A stretch of DNA of 39,747 bases from Amycolatopsis iheyensis (GTDB taxonomy: Bacteria; Actinomycetota; Actinomycetes; Mycobacteriales; Pseudonocardiaceae): positions 1 through 39,747 of the forward strand of contig NZ_JAMXQV010000051.1 of assembly GCF_024703995.1 (NCBI RefSeq), read 5' to 3'. The translations under genes were made by a program, and so were the position numbers. Positions within the stretch are counted from its first letter, which is position 1, and every line of letters starts with the position of its first letter. Under the pieces are notes generated by a model. That model did not search any database and was not told the DNA's origin. It worked only from the letters and a program-made list of their open reading frames with translations. Of this stretch, positions 15,782 to 26,931 are shown in pieces.

Positions 15782-18229
15782 GTGTCCAAGCGACCGGCGG
15801 CTCCGCTCGGAGCACAGCCGGACCCCGTCCGACCACTGACGAGCTTCGGGCGGACGGATGTGGCCACGGCCGGCGGCAAAGGAGCCAACCTGGGCGAGCT
15901 CATCCACGCCGGCCTGCCCGTTCCCGACGGATTCGTCGTCACGACCGACGCGTACGCAGCAGTCGTCGATGGCCTCAACTTGTCCGGCACAAGTGAGCCG
16001 GCGCGCGACGTCGTCGAGGCAGCCGCTGTGCCGCCCCTGCTGCGTGCGTCGATCATCACCGCCTACGCCGAACTCGGGGGTGGTGCGGTGGCCGTGCGGT
16101 CGAGCGCGACCGCCGAGGATCTGCCCGGCGCCGCCTTCGCCGGCCAGCAGGACACCTACCTCAACATCGTCGGCGAACACGCCCTCGTCGACGCCGTTCG
16201 CCGGTGCTGGGGCTCGTTGTGGACCGACCGGGCCATCGCCTACCGCGCCCGCCTGGGTATCGACTCGGCACAGGTGCGCATCGCCGTGGTCGTCCAGCGC
16301 ATGGTCGCCGCCGACGCGGCGGGGGTGCTGTTCACCGCCGACCCGGTGAGCGGCCGCCGGGATACCGTCGTCGTGGACGCCTCACCCGGGCTGGGTGAGG
16401 CCGTCGTGTCCGGCCAGGTCACCCCGGACCACTACGAACTCGACGCGAGCGGGCGGGTCCGTGAGTTCATGCGGGGCCGCCGCGAGGTCGTGCTCCGCGC
16501 GGCCGCGGGCGGCGGAGTCGCGCACGCCGCGGGCGAGGAGACCACAGGACCCTCGTTGACCTCGGAGAACCTCGTCGAACTCACCCGGCTGGGCCGGGCG
16601 GTCGCCGCTCACTTCGGACGGCCGCAGGACATCGAGTGGGCCGTGCTCGGCGACCGGGTCCAGCTCGTGCAGGCACGCCCCATGACCGCGCTGCCCCCAC
16701 CCCCGGTGCGGCTCAACCGCGTCCAGCGGCGGCTCGCCTCGGTCCTGCTCGACTACCTGCCCGTGCGGCCGTACCCGATCGACATGAGCACCTGGGTCGC
16801 CCACGGCCCGATCGACATGATGGCGCGGATCGCGGCCCGGTTCGGTATCCGGAACGTCTTCGGCGGTGCCTTGCACGAAGACGAATACGGTGTGGTCGAC
16901 CGGCTCCTGCCGCAGTCCCCCAGGCCCACGGTGGCCGCGCTGCGCAGTCCGTTCCGGTTGGCGGCTCTCGCCCGCCGCTACGACCCGGGCCGCTGGACGG
17001 CCGATCGCCGCTTCACCGAGTTCCTCGCCGAAGTCCGCGAACTCGACGCGGCCGACCTGACGTCGCTGCCCTGGCGCCAGCTCGTCGCCATGCCCCGGCA
17101 GGCGATGAAGCTGCTGGCGCCGATCCGCGAACTCCGCGTCGATTACCTGCCCGGAACCGGCGTCGCATTGCTCCGGTTGTACCTGGCGCTCCGGTTTCTT
17201 CGGAGGGCCGCGCTGTTTCAGGACGTTCTGCTCGGCGCGAACACTCGTACCGCGGACGCGAACCGCGCGCTGGAAGCCCTCGCCGAACGAGCCCGGGAGA
17301 ACCCGAAGCTGGCCGCGGCGGTCCGCACGGCCGAGCCGGACGCGCTGGCCACGTTTCCCGAGTTCGAGGTCGCTTTGGCCGAGTACCTGGCCGAGTACGG
17401 ACATCGGGAGACCGTCAGTCCCGTGCTGGTCACGACACCGACCCAGCACGACGCACCGGACGTCGTGCTGGGATTGATCAGCACCCTCGCCGCCAGTACT
17501 CCGCGACCGCCCGTCTCCCACGACCCGATGGCCGGCCTGGCCACCCATCCGCTGCTGCGGGACCGGCGACGCCGAGCCCGCGTCGAGCGCTGGATCGGCG
17601 CCGCCCGCGCCGGGATCGCGTTCCGCGAAGACAGTCACTTCTACTTCCTGAAGCCGTTGCCCGCCTTGCGCCGGTCGCTGCTGGAGATCGGCGCGCGCCT
17701 GCACGACGCGGACGTTCTCGACCGGCCGGAGGACGTGTTCCACCTCAGGCTCGAGGAACTCGAGCCGCTCACCGATCCCACCTCCGCGACCGGCGACCTG
17801 CGCACGAAGGTCCGGTCACGTGCTGCCCGGCGCGACGAACTCACCGGCGTCCGGCTGATCGACCCGGCAGCGGTGTTCCCGCCGACCGGCGCCGAGGGTG
17901 ACGCGCTGGTGTCCGGGACGCCTGCCGGCAGCGGCACCGTGACCGGTCCGGTGCGGGTGATCCGCGAACCGTCGCAGTTCGGTTCGCTCACCACCGGCGA
18001 CGTCCTCGTCTGCCCGTACACGAATCCCGCGTGGACGCCCCTGTTCGCCCGCGCCGCCGCGGTCGTCGTCGACTCGGGCGGCGCGGCGTCCCACGCCGCC
18101 ATCGTCGCCCGCGAGTACGGCATCCCGGCGGTCATGGGCACCGGCTCCGGAACCCGCGTCCTCAGCGACGGGCAGCAGGTCGTCGTCAACGGCAGCACCG
18201 GCCGCGTGACGGCCGCCCCGCCGGGATGA
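15782..18229 (+). CDS. PEP-utilising (rifampin-phosphotransferase / PEP-synthase-like) enzyme
   Basis: The 815-residue protein starts at GTG 15782 after GGGGTGAG. Residues 20-305 form the ATP-grasp PEP/pyruvate-binding domain (GGKGANLGEL, VRSSATAEDLPGAAFAGQQD, VLFTADPVSG, DIEWAVLGDRVQLVQARP). A 400-residue middle domain follows. Residues 715-810 are the swivelling domain with the phospho-carrier His in GGAASHAAIVAREYGIPAVM. This three-domain order and length fit both PEP synthases and rifampin phosphotransferases. The poorly conserved middle region and the coupling to a TetR repressor favour a drug- or metabolite-modifying role over central metabolism. The substrate is not determined. It overlaps tetR by four bases. 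Confidence 0.82.
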   Translation: MSKRPAAPLGAQPDPVRPLTSFGRTDVATAGGKGANLGELIHAGLPVPDGFVVTTDAYAAVVDGLNLSGTSEPARDVVEAAAVPPLLRASIITAYAELGGGAVAVRSSATAEDLPGAAFAGQQDTYLNIVGEHALVDAVRRCWGSLWTDRAIAYRARLGIDSAQVRIAVVVQRMVAADAAGVLFTADPVSGRRDTVVVDASPGLGEAVVSGQVTPDHYELDASGRVREFMRGRREVVLRAAAGGGVAHAAGEETTGPSLTSENLVELTRLGRAVAAHFGRPQDIEWAVLGDRVQLVQARPMTALPPPPVRLNRVQRRLASVLLDYLPVRPYPIDMSTWVAHGPIDMMARIAARFGIRNVFGGALHEDEYGVVDRLLPQSPRPTVAALRSPFRLAALARRYDPGRWTADRRFTEFLAEVRELDAADLTSLPWRQLVAMPRQAMKLLAPIRELRVDYLPGTGVALLRLYLALRFLRRAALFQDVLLGANTRTADANRALEALAERARENPKLAAAVRTAEPDALATFPEFEVALAEYLAEYGHRETVSPVLVTTPTQHDAPDVVLGLISTLAASTPRPPVSHDPMAGLATHPLLRDRRRRARVERWIGAARAGIAFREDSHFYFLKPLPALRRSLLEIGARLHDADVLDRPEDVFHLRLEELEPLTDPTSATGDLRTKVRSRAARRDELTGVRLIDPAAVFPPTGAEGDALVSGTPAGSGTVTGPVRVIREPSQFGSLTTGDVLVCPYTNPAWTPLFARAAAVVVDSGGAASHAAIVAREYGIPAVMGTGSGTRVLSDGQQVVVNGSTGRVTAAPPG

Positions 18230-18849
18230 GCGACCACCGCAGCCGGCCGCGGCGTCGTGGCGAGCGGCTCAACACCGCCATCTTCCAGGCGACGCTGGAC
18301 GAACTCGCCGAGGTCGGCTACGCGAGACTGACGATGGAGGGGGTCGCCGACCGCGCCGGTGTCGGCAAGGCTTCGCTGTACCGCCGGTGGACCGGACGCA
18401 TGGAGCTCGTGTTCGACGCCGTCCAGAGCGTCTCTCCCGATCCCGCTGACCCGCCGGACACCGGGTCACTTCGCGGCGACCTGCTCGCGTGGTTGCGCAG
18501 CGTCACCCGGCTGCTCGCCGGCCCGGCCGGCGAAGCCCTGCGCGGTCTCGTCGGTGATGCCCTGGCCGACGCGGACCGCACCCAGCACCTGCGGACGTCC
18601 TCGCACGGCATCGGCCGCCGGGCGATGACGGAAATCAGCCGCCGAGCCGTCGAGCGCGGCGAAATCCGCCCCGGATCGGTCACGCCCGTCCGGCTGGACG
18701 TCGCGCAGGCGATGGTGCGTCACCACTTCCTGTTCCGGGAGCGGGTGATCCCCGACGAAGTCGTCGTCCAAGTCGTCGACGAGGTGGTCATCCCGCTTCT
18801 GCGCTCCCCAGCAGCCGACATTGACGACCCGGCGTCGGCCGGCCCCTGA
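18226..18849 (+). CDS. TetR-family transcriptional repressor
   Basis: The 207-residue protein begins at ATG 18226, overlapping the preceding stop as ATGA, so it is translationally coupled to the PEP-utilising enzyme. Residues 8-60 contain the helix-turn-helix (AIFQATLDELAEVGYARLTM, then VADRAGVGKASLYRRW). The rest is the helical ligand/dimer domain of the TetR_C_11-like type (FLFRERVIPDEVV...). It probably represses its own operon through the palindrome at 15736-15768 and responds to the compound the enzyme acts on. That last point is inference. Confidence 0.88.
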   Translation: MSDHRSRPRRRGERLNTAIFQATLDELAEVGYARLTMEGVADRAGVGKASLYRRWTGRMELVFDAVQSVSPDPADPPDTGSLRGDLLAWLRSVTRLLAGPAGEALRGLVGDALADADRTQHLRTSSHGIGRRAMTEISRRAVERGEIRPGSVTPVRLDVAQAMVRHHFLFRERVIPDEVVVQVVDEVVIPLLRSPAADIDDPASAGP

Positions 18850-18890
18850 GGTACGGTGCTCGAAGATCGTCCGCACACAGGAGCAGCACC

Positions 18891-20589
<1,699 letters not shown>

Positions 20590-20609
<20 letters not shown>

Positions 20610-22593
20610 CGAGATCCCGTTCGACGTCGTCCTCGCGGGGATCCCCCAGCTCCGCGAAGTGCTCACGAGCCTGTTCGAGCGCGCGGCGCGCAACTGCCGG
20701 ATCGGGATGGCTCCTGCCGAACTGGTGCCAGGCGGCGGCCGCTTGACGAGTGAGCCCGTCCGCGGTGAACAGTTCCGCCGCCGCGCGAAGAGCTTCGACC
20801 GCGCGCTCGCGAGCGTCGAGCGTGGCTCCGAGCACCAGGAGGCACTTCGCCTGGTTCTCACGCTCGCCGGAGACGGTTTCGAAGTAGGCCAGGGCACGAG
20901 CGGCCGCGGCACGGGCCGCTGCCGCGTCATCAGCTTGCCGGTGCGCGCGGGCCCGCTGCAGGTCAAGCAGAGCCCGCATCCGCATGGCCTGCTCAACCGG
21001 GATCGCCGCGCCCGACGCGTCCACGACGCGCTCGGACTCGTCGTAATACGCGAACGCCCGCTCGAGGTCGCCTTGTCGGGCGGCCACTTTGCCAAGCCAT
21101 TCCAGGTTCGACTGCTCCCCCAGGGCGTGCCCGGCCGACCTCGCCGCGGCGAGCGACGATTCGAAGTCGGCGCGGGCCCGTTCGAGATCGCCGACGGCGA
21201 TCCAGGCCGCACCGCGCTGGTTCGTCAGCTGCATGATCGCCGCCTGGTCACCGGCCCGTTTCGCGGCAGCCAAGCCAATCCTGTGGCTCTCCAGCCATGC
21301 CGTGGTGTGCCCGTGCATGTGCAGGAACTTGAAGAGGGCGACGCAGAGCTGCCAGGCGACATCATTCCGTTCCACCAGATCAGCGGCGCCGACGCAGGCG
21401 ACGACGGTGCGCCACTCCGCCTCGAACCAGCTGATCGCGTCGTCCCTCGCCGGCAACGGCTCCGAGGAGGCGGCCACGGCGGCGAAAACCGGACCGATCC
21501 GCCATCGTCCCGACAACGCCGCGTCCCGGAAGGCCGCCTCACGCAGGTACCATTCCGCGACTTCCGCGATGATCGCGTCCCGGACTTCGCTGTCCTCGTC
21601 GTCGAAAGCTCGCAGCCGGGCGTGTTCGCGGACGACGGTGTGGAAGGCATAACGGCCGCTTGCGTCGTCGTAGCTCAACAGCGAGGCGTCGACCAGCTCG
21701 TCGAGCAGTTCCGTCGCGGACAGGTCGTCGACCCGGCAGCTGATCGCGGCCGCGGCCGGCGTGAAGCTCGCCCCCGGGATGAGCGCCACCCGCCGATACG
21801 CTCGGCGGCACGAGTCTTTGAGCCCGTCGTAGGCGAGCTTGAGCGACGACGCGACCGGCTGCGTCACGTCCAGGTCCAGCAGAGCGGCACGGGACCGCCG
21901 GACCCTGGCGACCAGCGGTTCGGCCGCCCTGGCCCGGCCGAGCAGGTGGGCCGCGATCAGCCGGATGAGCAGCGGGTGCCCGTCGCAGAGATCGCCGAGC
22001 TCGTCGACCAGCTCCGCGTCCAGCTCGCCGGCGGTCGGCCCGAGACTGGCGAGCAGCAGCTGCCTGGCCTCCTGCTCCGGCAAACCGTCCAGGGGAACCG
22101 CCAAGAAACCGTGCGGATAGAGCCTTCGCAAGGCGCGGCGGCTGGTCACGAGCACCACGGCGTCGGGCGCCGCGTCCGGGATGAGCGGCTCGACCTGTTC
22201 GGCCGCGATCACGTCCTTGACCAGCAGCACGAACCGACGGCCGGCTGCCTTGCGCTGGTAGGTGTGCGCGCGTTCGACGTCCGCGCCGGGGAGATCCGCT
22301 TCGGCGAGCCCGAGACCGCGCAGCGCCTGACCCAGCACATCCCCCATCGGGACGGCCTGACCGTCCGCTGCGCTCGCCTGCACTTCCACGTAGGCGCAAC
22401 CGGGGTCCCGCAGCCGGTCATCGCACACTTCGGCGGCGAGGCTGTAGCTACCCAGGCCCGCTCGGGCGTGTACGCACACCAGGCCGGGCTTCCCGGGATC
22501 GCGGTCGGCCACGAGGTGGTCATGGATCAGCTGCCGCGGGGCCGCGCGATCCAGGAACGGGACCGCCCGGCGCGGCCTGCGCCCACCTCCCAC
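20590..22593 (-). CDS. STAND/NB-ARC-like protein with TPR repeats and degenerate P-loop
   Basis: The 667-residue protein starts at GTG 22593. Residues 20-230 align by pattern with NB-ARC ATPases of the AfsR type: an RAPRQLIHDHL entry helix, a P-loop position, a Walker-B-like RFVLLVKDV, sensor LVTSRRALRRL, LDGLPEQEARQLLL and GHPLLIRLIAAHL. A winged helix (residues 245-330) precedes TPR-like helices (about 420-660). Instead of GxGGxGKT the P-loop reads ARAGLGSYSLA, so the catalytic Lys and Thr are missing; Walker B also has K in place of the first Asp. There is no DNA-binding or effector domain. It probably binds nucleotide weakly or not at all and serves as a scaffold or sensor. Confidence 0.78.
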
Positions 22594-22657
22594 GACACGC
22601 CCCCTCGCGACTGCCCCGCCTTACTTTGTCCAACCGTAGCGATCGGCGCACCGGCTG

Positions 22658-22939
22658 TCACCGCCGGTCGGTGGGGTCATGCCGGGAACCGGTCGCGGGG
22701 CCGGACTGCTCCCACTGAAAGTCACTCCACCGCAGCGCTGCATGCCACGCGGCCAGCAGAGCGTCGTCATCGGCGTAACTCGGGTCGTCGCCGACCGGCA
22801 CCCATGTTGTTCCGACCAGCCGGTCGTCTTCGAAACACAGGATGCTGATCCCGTCGTACTCCACTGTCGCCGGTCCGTCATCCAGCACGGGTACGACTCG
22901 CGTTTCGAGCCGCAGCCGCACCTGCCGCCGCCCACTCAT
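22658..22939 (-). CDS. Hypothetical protein upstream of the STAND gene
   Basis: This 93-residue protein starts at ATG 22939. It has a beta-rich N-terminus (RLRLETRVVPVLDDGPATVEYDG is an amphipathic strand region, then ISILCFEDDRLVGTTWVPV) and a helical part with WHAALRWSDFQWEQ. Composition is balanced and acidic, unlike shadow frames. I do not recognise the family. It lies 64 bases upstream of the STAND gene on the same strand and its start overlaps the stop of a further small frame as ATGA, which suggests a short operon. Confidence 0.6.
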   Translation of the reverse strand: MSGRRQVRLRLETRVVPVLDDGPATVEYDGISILCFEDDRLVGTTWVPVGDDPSYADDDALLAAWHAALRWSDFQWEQSGPATGSRHDPTDRR

Positions 22940-23118
22940 GAATCACTTCCACGACGCTCGACAATCCACCTCGAGGGACAAATACCCCATGAAGTGCCGA
23001 TCGACTCGCTGAGCGAAGCTCGCATCGCCTGCTCGGCAGCGCGGTGCGAGAAGACGGCGGTTGGCGCGTGATCTTTGTCGACAAAGCGCCCGAGTTCGGT
23101 GCACGGCCCGATCCGCAT
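22936..23118 (-). CDS. Possible small protein coupled to the next gene (weak)
   Basis: A 60-codon frame starts at ATG 23118 and contains RIGPCTELGRFVDKDHAPTA and SWGICPSRWIVE. Its stop overlaps the next gene start as ATGA, the usual sign of translational coupling. The frame stays open upstream (YEYPAGEVQTPHA) but offers no start codon there, and no ribosome site is clear. It may be the remnant of a slightly longer gene. I recognise no family. Confidence 0.35.
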   Translation of the reverse strand: MRIGPCTELGRFVDKDHAPTAVFSHRAAEQAMRASLSESIGTSWGICPSRWIVERRGSDS

Positions 23119-23371
23119 CGCGTGCGGCGTTTGGACCTCGCCGGCAGGGTACTCGTACCAGGTGCGTGGATGGGTGTGGCGCTTGATCGTCGCGGGCGGC
23201 CTACGGCTCTTCCTGGCTGCGACCGGCCTGTCGGTACCGGGCGGCGGCCTGGTGCTGTGGTTGGTGGTTGGTCGTCGCTGTCGTCGTAGTGCTCGTTCCC
23301 GCCCCTGGCCTCACCGGGAGCCGGCACGAGCGCCCTGGCGACGACACGAGCCGGAGTTCGCGCCCCCGGAG
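23119..23371. other. Intergenic stretch downstream of the peptide transporter
   Basis: This stretch, between the weak 60-codon frame and the stop of the POT transporter, shows no convincing gene on either strand. The frames that cross it are Pro/Arg/Ala-rich shadows. I see no strong hairpin or repeat. Its leftward part may hold the promoter of the small leftward operon. Confidence 0.4.
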
Positions 23372-24823
23372 CTAGTGGACCCCGCGCATCAGCCGGCGGA
23401 TCAGAGGACTGACCAGGGCCAGGATCAGACCGAAGGCGACGGCGACACCGCCGACCAACGCGAAGTACGGAACCTCGTCGCCGGGGTCGTAGTACTTCGC
23501 CAAGGCACCAGCGGTTGCCGTTCCCAACGCGATGGACAGGAAGTTCAAGGCGACCATCTGGGTGCGGAACGACCTCGGCGCGAGCTTCGTCGACAAGGAG
23601 AGCCCCACGGGGGAGAGCAGCAGTTCGGCGATGGTGAACAGCAACAGGATCCCGGCCAGCGCGAGCAGCGGGGTGGAGGCGGGGCCACCGCCACTGAGCG
23701 GCAGGAACAGCATGAACGCCGCCCCCATGACGATCGTGCCGAGCGCGAACTTGATCGGCGTGGACGGCTGGCGGCTGCCGAGCCTGGTCCACAGGGCAGC
23801 GAAAACGCCGGCCAGCACGATGATGAAGATCGGGTTGATCGAATTGGCCCACGAAACGGGCATCTCCCAACCGAGGATGCTCCGGTCGAGCCGCTGGTCG
23901 ACGTAGATCGTGACCACGGTGAACTGCTGCTGGAACAAGGCGAAGAAGACGAAGCTCGCCAGGAACATCGGAATGAAGCTGTAAACCCGGCTGCGCTCCA
24001 GTGACGTGACCCTCTTGCTGCTCAGAATCACGGCGAAGTAGGCGATCGACGCCACCAGGACAATGCCGATCGTGACAACGGCGAGGTTGGCCGCGGTGAT
24101 CACCCCGGCCAGCACGAGAACGACGATCGCCGCCACGGCGACGAGGGCCACCACCGCGAAGAGAAGCCGTCGCTGCGCGGGCAGCGGATTGGGCACGGCG
24201 TTCGAGTCGGGACTGAGGTTCTTGCGTCCGAACGAGTACTGCGTGAGCCCGACGGCCATTCCCACTGCGGCCAGCCCGAATCCGTAGTGGAAACCGAGGT
24301 TCTTCTGAGCCAGTCCGGTCAGGAGCGGTCCGACGAAGGCACCGAGGTTGATGCCGAGGTAGAAGATGGAGAACCCGGCGTCGCGGCGTTCGTCGCCGGT
24401 CGCGTAGAGGGCGCCGACGAGGTTCGTGGCGTTGGCCTTGAGACCGCCACTGCCGAGAGCCACCGCGGCGAGTCCGACGCCCACGCCGGTGAACCCGGGT
24501 AGCACGGCCAGCGCGATGTGGCCGAACATGATCAGTATCGCGCTGAAGAACAGCACCCGCTCGGAGCCGATGATCCGATCGGCCAGCCAGGCCCCGACCA
24601 CGGTCGAGAGGTAGACCAAGCCGCCGTAGGCGCCGACGATGCTGGTCGCGGTCGCTTCGGACAAGCCGAGTCCGCCCTCGGCCGCCGAGTAGTAGAGGTA
24701 GATGGTGAGGATGCCCTGCATCCCGTAGAAGGAGAACCGTTCCCACATTTCGACGCCGAAGAGGTTGGCCAGTCCCCGAGGATGTCCGAGAAACGTCCTT
24801 GACTCGGTTTTGACATCGGTCAT
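23372..24823 (-). CDS. POT/PTR-family proton-coupled oligopeptide transporter
   Basis: The 483-residue protein starts at ATG 24823 behind GAAAGGGC. It has about 12-14 membrane helices and the POT signatures: N-terminal FGVEMWERFSFYGMQGIL (the ExxERFxxYG proton motif), GAYGGLVYLSTVVGAWLADR, ALGSGGLKAN, and FSIFYLGINLGAFVGPLL. It should import di- and tripeptides with protons. Length matches bacterial DtpT/YhiP-type carriers. It is a single gene followed by the stretch at 23119-23371. No regulator is evident. Confidence 0.93.
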   Translation of the reverse strand: MTDVKTESRTFLGHPRGLANLFGVEMWERFSFYGMQGILTIYLYYSAAEGGLGLSEATATSIVGAYGGLVYLSTVVGAWLADRIIGSERVLFFSAILIMFGHIALAVLPGFTGVGVGLAAVALGSGGLKANATNLVGALYATGDERRDAGFSIFYLGINLGAFVGPLLTGLAQKNLGFHYGFGLAAVGMAVGLTQYSFGRKNLSPDSNAVPNPLPAQRRLLFAVVALVAVAAIVVLVLAGVITAANLAVVTIGIVLVASIAYFAVILSSKRVTSLERSRVYSFIPMFLASFVFFALFQQQFTVVTIYVDQRLDRSILGWEMPVSWANSINPIFIIVLAGVFAALWTRLGSRQPSTPIKFALGTIVMGAAFMLFLPLSGGGPASTPLLALAGILLLFTIAELLLSPVGLSLSTKLAPRSFRTQMVALNFLSIALGTATAGALAKYYDPGDEVPYFALVGGVAVAFGLILALVSPLIRRLMRGVH

Positions 24824-24972
24824 CGCTGCCCTTTCTCCGCGGAGGACGGCGTAACCGTGCCGACCTGCTTACCGACTACCGGTGATAGCAGGTCGTAGGT
24901 ACCCATGGCGTCGACTGGCATGCGGATTTCTGCTCGCGCAACGCCAATCGTAAGGTGTTCGTCAGGTGGAAC

Positions 24973-25572
24973 TCAGGATGCCGGATACTGGTCCTTGGCG
25001 AGCAGCCGAGCCAGGTGGACGGCGTTACGCACCAACGTGGCGTTGGTCGAAGCGACGGCCTCCGGAGTTTCGTCGAGGTCGTTGTAGTCGCCGCCCTGCA
25101 TGGCTTCGCCGTTCCAGTAAGTACCGCCTTGAGCCGGAATGGAGAAGCCGGTGTCGTTGAGGGCCTGGAACAGGTCGGCGATGATCTTGTGGGCGCCGTC
25201 TTCGTTGCCCACCGCGGCGGCGACCGCGACCTTGCCGAACATCGCGGGGCGCCCCTCGTCGTCCGTTTCCGACAGCTCGGCGTCGAGTCGTTCCAGGACG
25301 CGCTGGGCGACGCTGGACATGTGACCGACCCACGTGGGCGTGGCGACGAGCAGGATGTCGGCGTCGGCGATCTTGCGGCGGAGCTGCGGCCATTCGTCGC
25401 CGTCGCCCATGTCGGCCTCGACGCCAGGACGCACGTCGTGATCGACGACCCGGACGGCCTCACCCGTGACTTCGTGCTGGGCGAAGAGTTCCAGCAGTTG
25501 CGAAGTGATCAAATCGCTGCTCGATTTCGCCGGTGACGGCTTGAGCGTGCACACGAGCGCAAGGACATGCAT
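24973..25572 (-). CDS. Flavodoxin / NADPH-dependent FMN reductase family protein
   Basis: The 199-residue protein starts at ATG 25572 behind GGAGG. The flavodoxin-like fold is seen in MHVLALVCTLKPSPAKSSSD (the FMN phosphate loop at residues 10-18), a DADILLVATPTWVGHMSSVAQRVLERLD core (the PTWxG motif) and VAVAAAVGNEDGAHKIIADL near residue 120. Such proteins are flavin-dependent quinone or NAD(P)H:FMN oxidoreductases acting in the cytoplasm. It is divergent from the hydrolase gene with 146 bases between starts. The exact substrate is unknown. Confidence 0.87.
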   Translation of the reverse strand: MHVLALVCTLKPSPAKSSSDLITSQLLELFAQHEVTGEAVRVVDHDVRPGVEADMGDGDEWPQLRRKIADADILLVATPTWVGHMSSVAQRVLERLDAELSETDDEGRPAMFGKVAVAAAVGNEDGAHKIIADLFQALNDTGFSIPAQGGTYWNGEAMQGGDYNDLDETPEAVASTNATLVRNAVHLARLLAKDQYPAS

Positions 25573-25718
25573 CGAGGCCTCCGTTGTCAGGTGACTGGAT
25601 CAGTCCGGGTTCCCCGCTCGAGTCCGAGCCAACCGGGAGCCCGTACAGGCGATGTTTGCTCGAGGTTGATTGCGGACACTCCAGTTGTGAACGAGGTAAT
25701 CGACGGCCAGGAGGACAC

Positions 25719-26561
25719 ATGCCCACCGTGACAGTCGGCCACGAGAACGCCACGCCGATCGAGCTGTACTACGAGGACCATGGCGCGGGGAAGCCGGTCG
25801 TCTTGATCCACGGCTGGCCGTTGAGCGGCCGTTCATGGGAATCTCAGGTCGCCGCGCTCGTCGACGCCGGCTATCGCGTCATCACCTACGATCGACGCGG
25901 TTTCGGCCAGTCGTCCCAGCCGTGGACCGGCTACGACTACGACACCTTCGCGGCCGACCTGGAAGCGCTGCTGACTCACCTGGACCTGCGCGAGGTGACG
26001 CTCGTCGGCTTTTCGATGGGTGGCGGCGAAGTCGTCCGGCACATCGCGACGTACGGCAGCGAACGAGTGGCGAAGGCCGTGCTGGCGGCGGCGGTTCCGC
26101 CGTACCTCTACCAGAGCGACGACAACCCGGACGGCGGTCTCGACGACGCCACGATCGCTGGGTTCGAGGACGGTGTCCGCGGCGATCGCCTGGCCTTCCT
26201 CAAGCAGTTCACGACAGACTTTTTCAGTGCGGGCGGCGAACTTCTGGTCAGCGAGGACCAACGGGCGTACGCGCAGGAAATCGCGGCTTTCGCCGCACCG
26301 AAGGGCACCCTCGACTGCATCGCCGCGTTCGGCCGGACGGACTTCCGCGCGGACGTCGCGAAGATCAGCATTCCGACCTTGGTGATCCACGGCGACGCGG
26401 ACGCGATCGTGCCGTTCGAGGTCAGCGGCAAGCGCTCAGCGGAAACCATCAGGGGCAGCGAACTGGTCGTGATCAAGGGCGGCCCGCACGCGATCAACGT
26501 CACCCATGCCCAGGAGTTCAACAGTGCGCTGTTGGCTTTCCTGGCCGTGGACAAGGCGTGA
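25719..26561 (+). CDS. Alpha/beta hydrolase, non-haem haloperoxidase-like
   Basis: The 280-residue protein starts at ATG 25719 behind CAGGAGG (25709-25715). It has the full alpha/beta-hydrolase layout: oxyanion motif HGWPLSGRSW (residues 31-40), YDRRGFGQSS, nucleophile Ser99 in GFSMGGGEVVR, acid Asp in VIHGDADAIVPFEVSG and catalytic His in KGGPHAINVTH. Length and motifs match cofactor-free bromo/chloroperoxidases, which are esterases or perhydrolases able to form peracids. The in vivo substrate is unknown. The flavodoxin gene diverges upstream, so the two may share a stress-responsive control region. Confidence 0.9.
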   Translation: MPTVTVGHENATPIELYYEDHGAGKPVVLIHGWPLSGRSWESQVAALVDAGYRVITYDRRGFGQSSQPWTGYDYDTFAADLEALLTHLDLREVTLVGFSMGGGEVVRHIATYGSERVAKAVLAAAVPPYLYQSDDNPDGGLDDATIAGFEDGVRGDRLAFLKQFTTDFFSAGGELLVSEDQRAYAQEIAAFAAPKGTLDCIAAFGRTDFRADVAKISIPTLVIHGDADAIVPFEVSGKRSAETIRGSELVVIKGGPHAINVTHAQEFNSALLAFLAVDKA

Positions 26562-26574
26562 CGGGAGCCGCGGG

Positions 26575-26601
26575 ACTCCGCTTCGAAGCGGCGTTCGGAG
26601 T
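26575..26601. terminator. Possible bidirectional terminator
   Basis: ACTCCG (26575-26580) pairs with CGGAGT (26596-26601), and an internal perfect palindrome CCGCTTCGAAGCGG (26578-26591) offers an alternative stem. It sits 14 bases after the hydrolase stop in a convergent gap. There is no T-run, as usual in high-GC actinobacteria. Confidence 0.35.
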
Positions 26602-26721
26602 AAAGCGCCTGGGCCGCTTTCGTTGACCTCTCCCTTAGGCTTCCTGCGGCACGCAAGCGCCGGCGTCCGAGCGGTGACATCAGCCTCACGCCGCAGGTGG
26701 CTCGCGGAACGCGAAACACGC

Positions 26722-26931
26722 TCACACCAGTTTGCCGTCGTCGTGACGGCTCACTCCCCACCGGTGGCTCAGCTGGTTCACCAGCCACAGGCCACGGCCG
26801 CTGCCTTGGCCGGGAACTTGCATCCGCGGCTCGCCGGCGCCGGGGTCGGCGACCGCAACCGTGACCCGGGACGGGGCGCGCCCGTGGTGGATGCGCAGCT
26901 GGAGCGGCCGACCGGCGTGCAGGAACGCGTT
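26722..26931 (-). other. Truncated HATPase (RsbW-type anti-sigma kinase) C-terminal module
   Basis: Sixty-nine codons read NAFLHAGRPLQLRIHHGRA, then VTVAVADPGAGEPR, GQGSGRGLWLVNQLSHRWGV and a final DDGKLV. This covers the N-box Asn, the G1-like ADPG and the G2 box GSGRGL of the serine-kinase ATPase fold used by anti-sigma factors. The first half of the domain is absent. It is joined exactly at the N box to the Gly/Asn/Ser repeats in the same frame. Confidence 0.7.

Noticed and set aside
20659..22848. A 729-codon frame on the plus strand
   Set aside because: Antisense shadow of the STAND/TPR gene and its upstream neighbour; composition is typical of a GC-driven frame and it has no domain.
22878..24746. 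A 622-codon minus-strand frame overlapping the POT transporter
   Set aside because: Same strand as the transporter but a different phase, Arg-rich without membrane helices; the POT frame has the signatures.
24957..24965. GTTCGTCAG upstream of the POT transporter as a further response-regulator site
   Set aside because: It is a single copy, and the same 9-mer also occurs inside the STAND coding region (21220-21228), so chance is likely.
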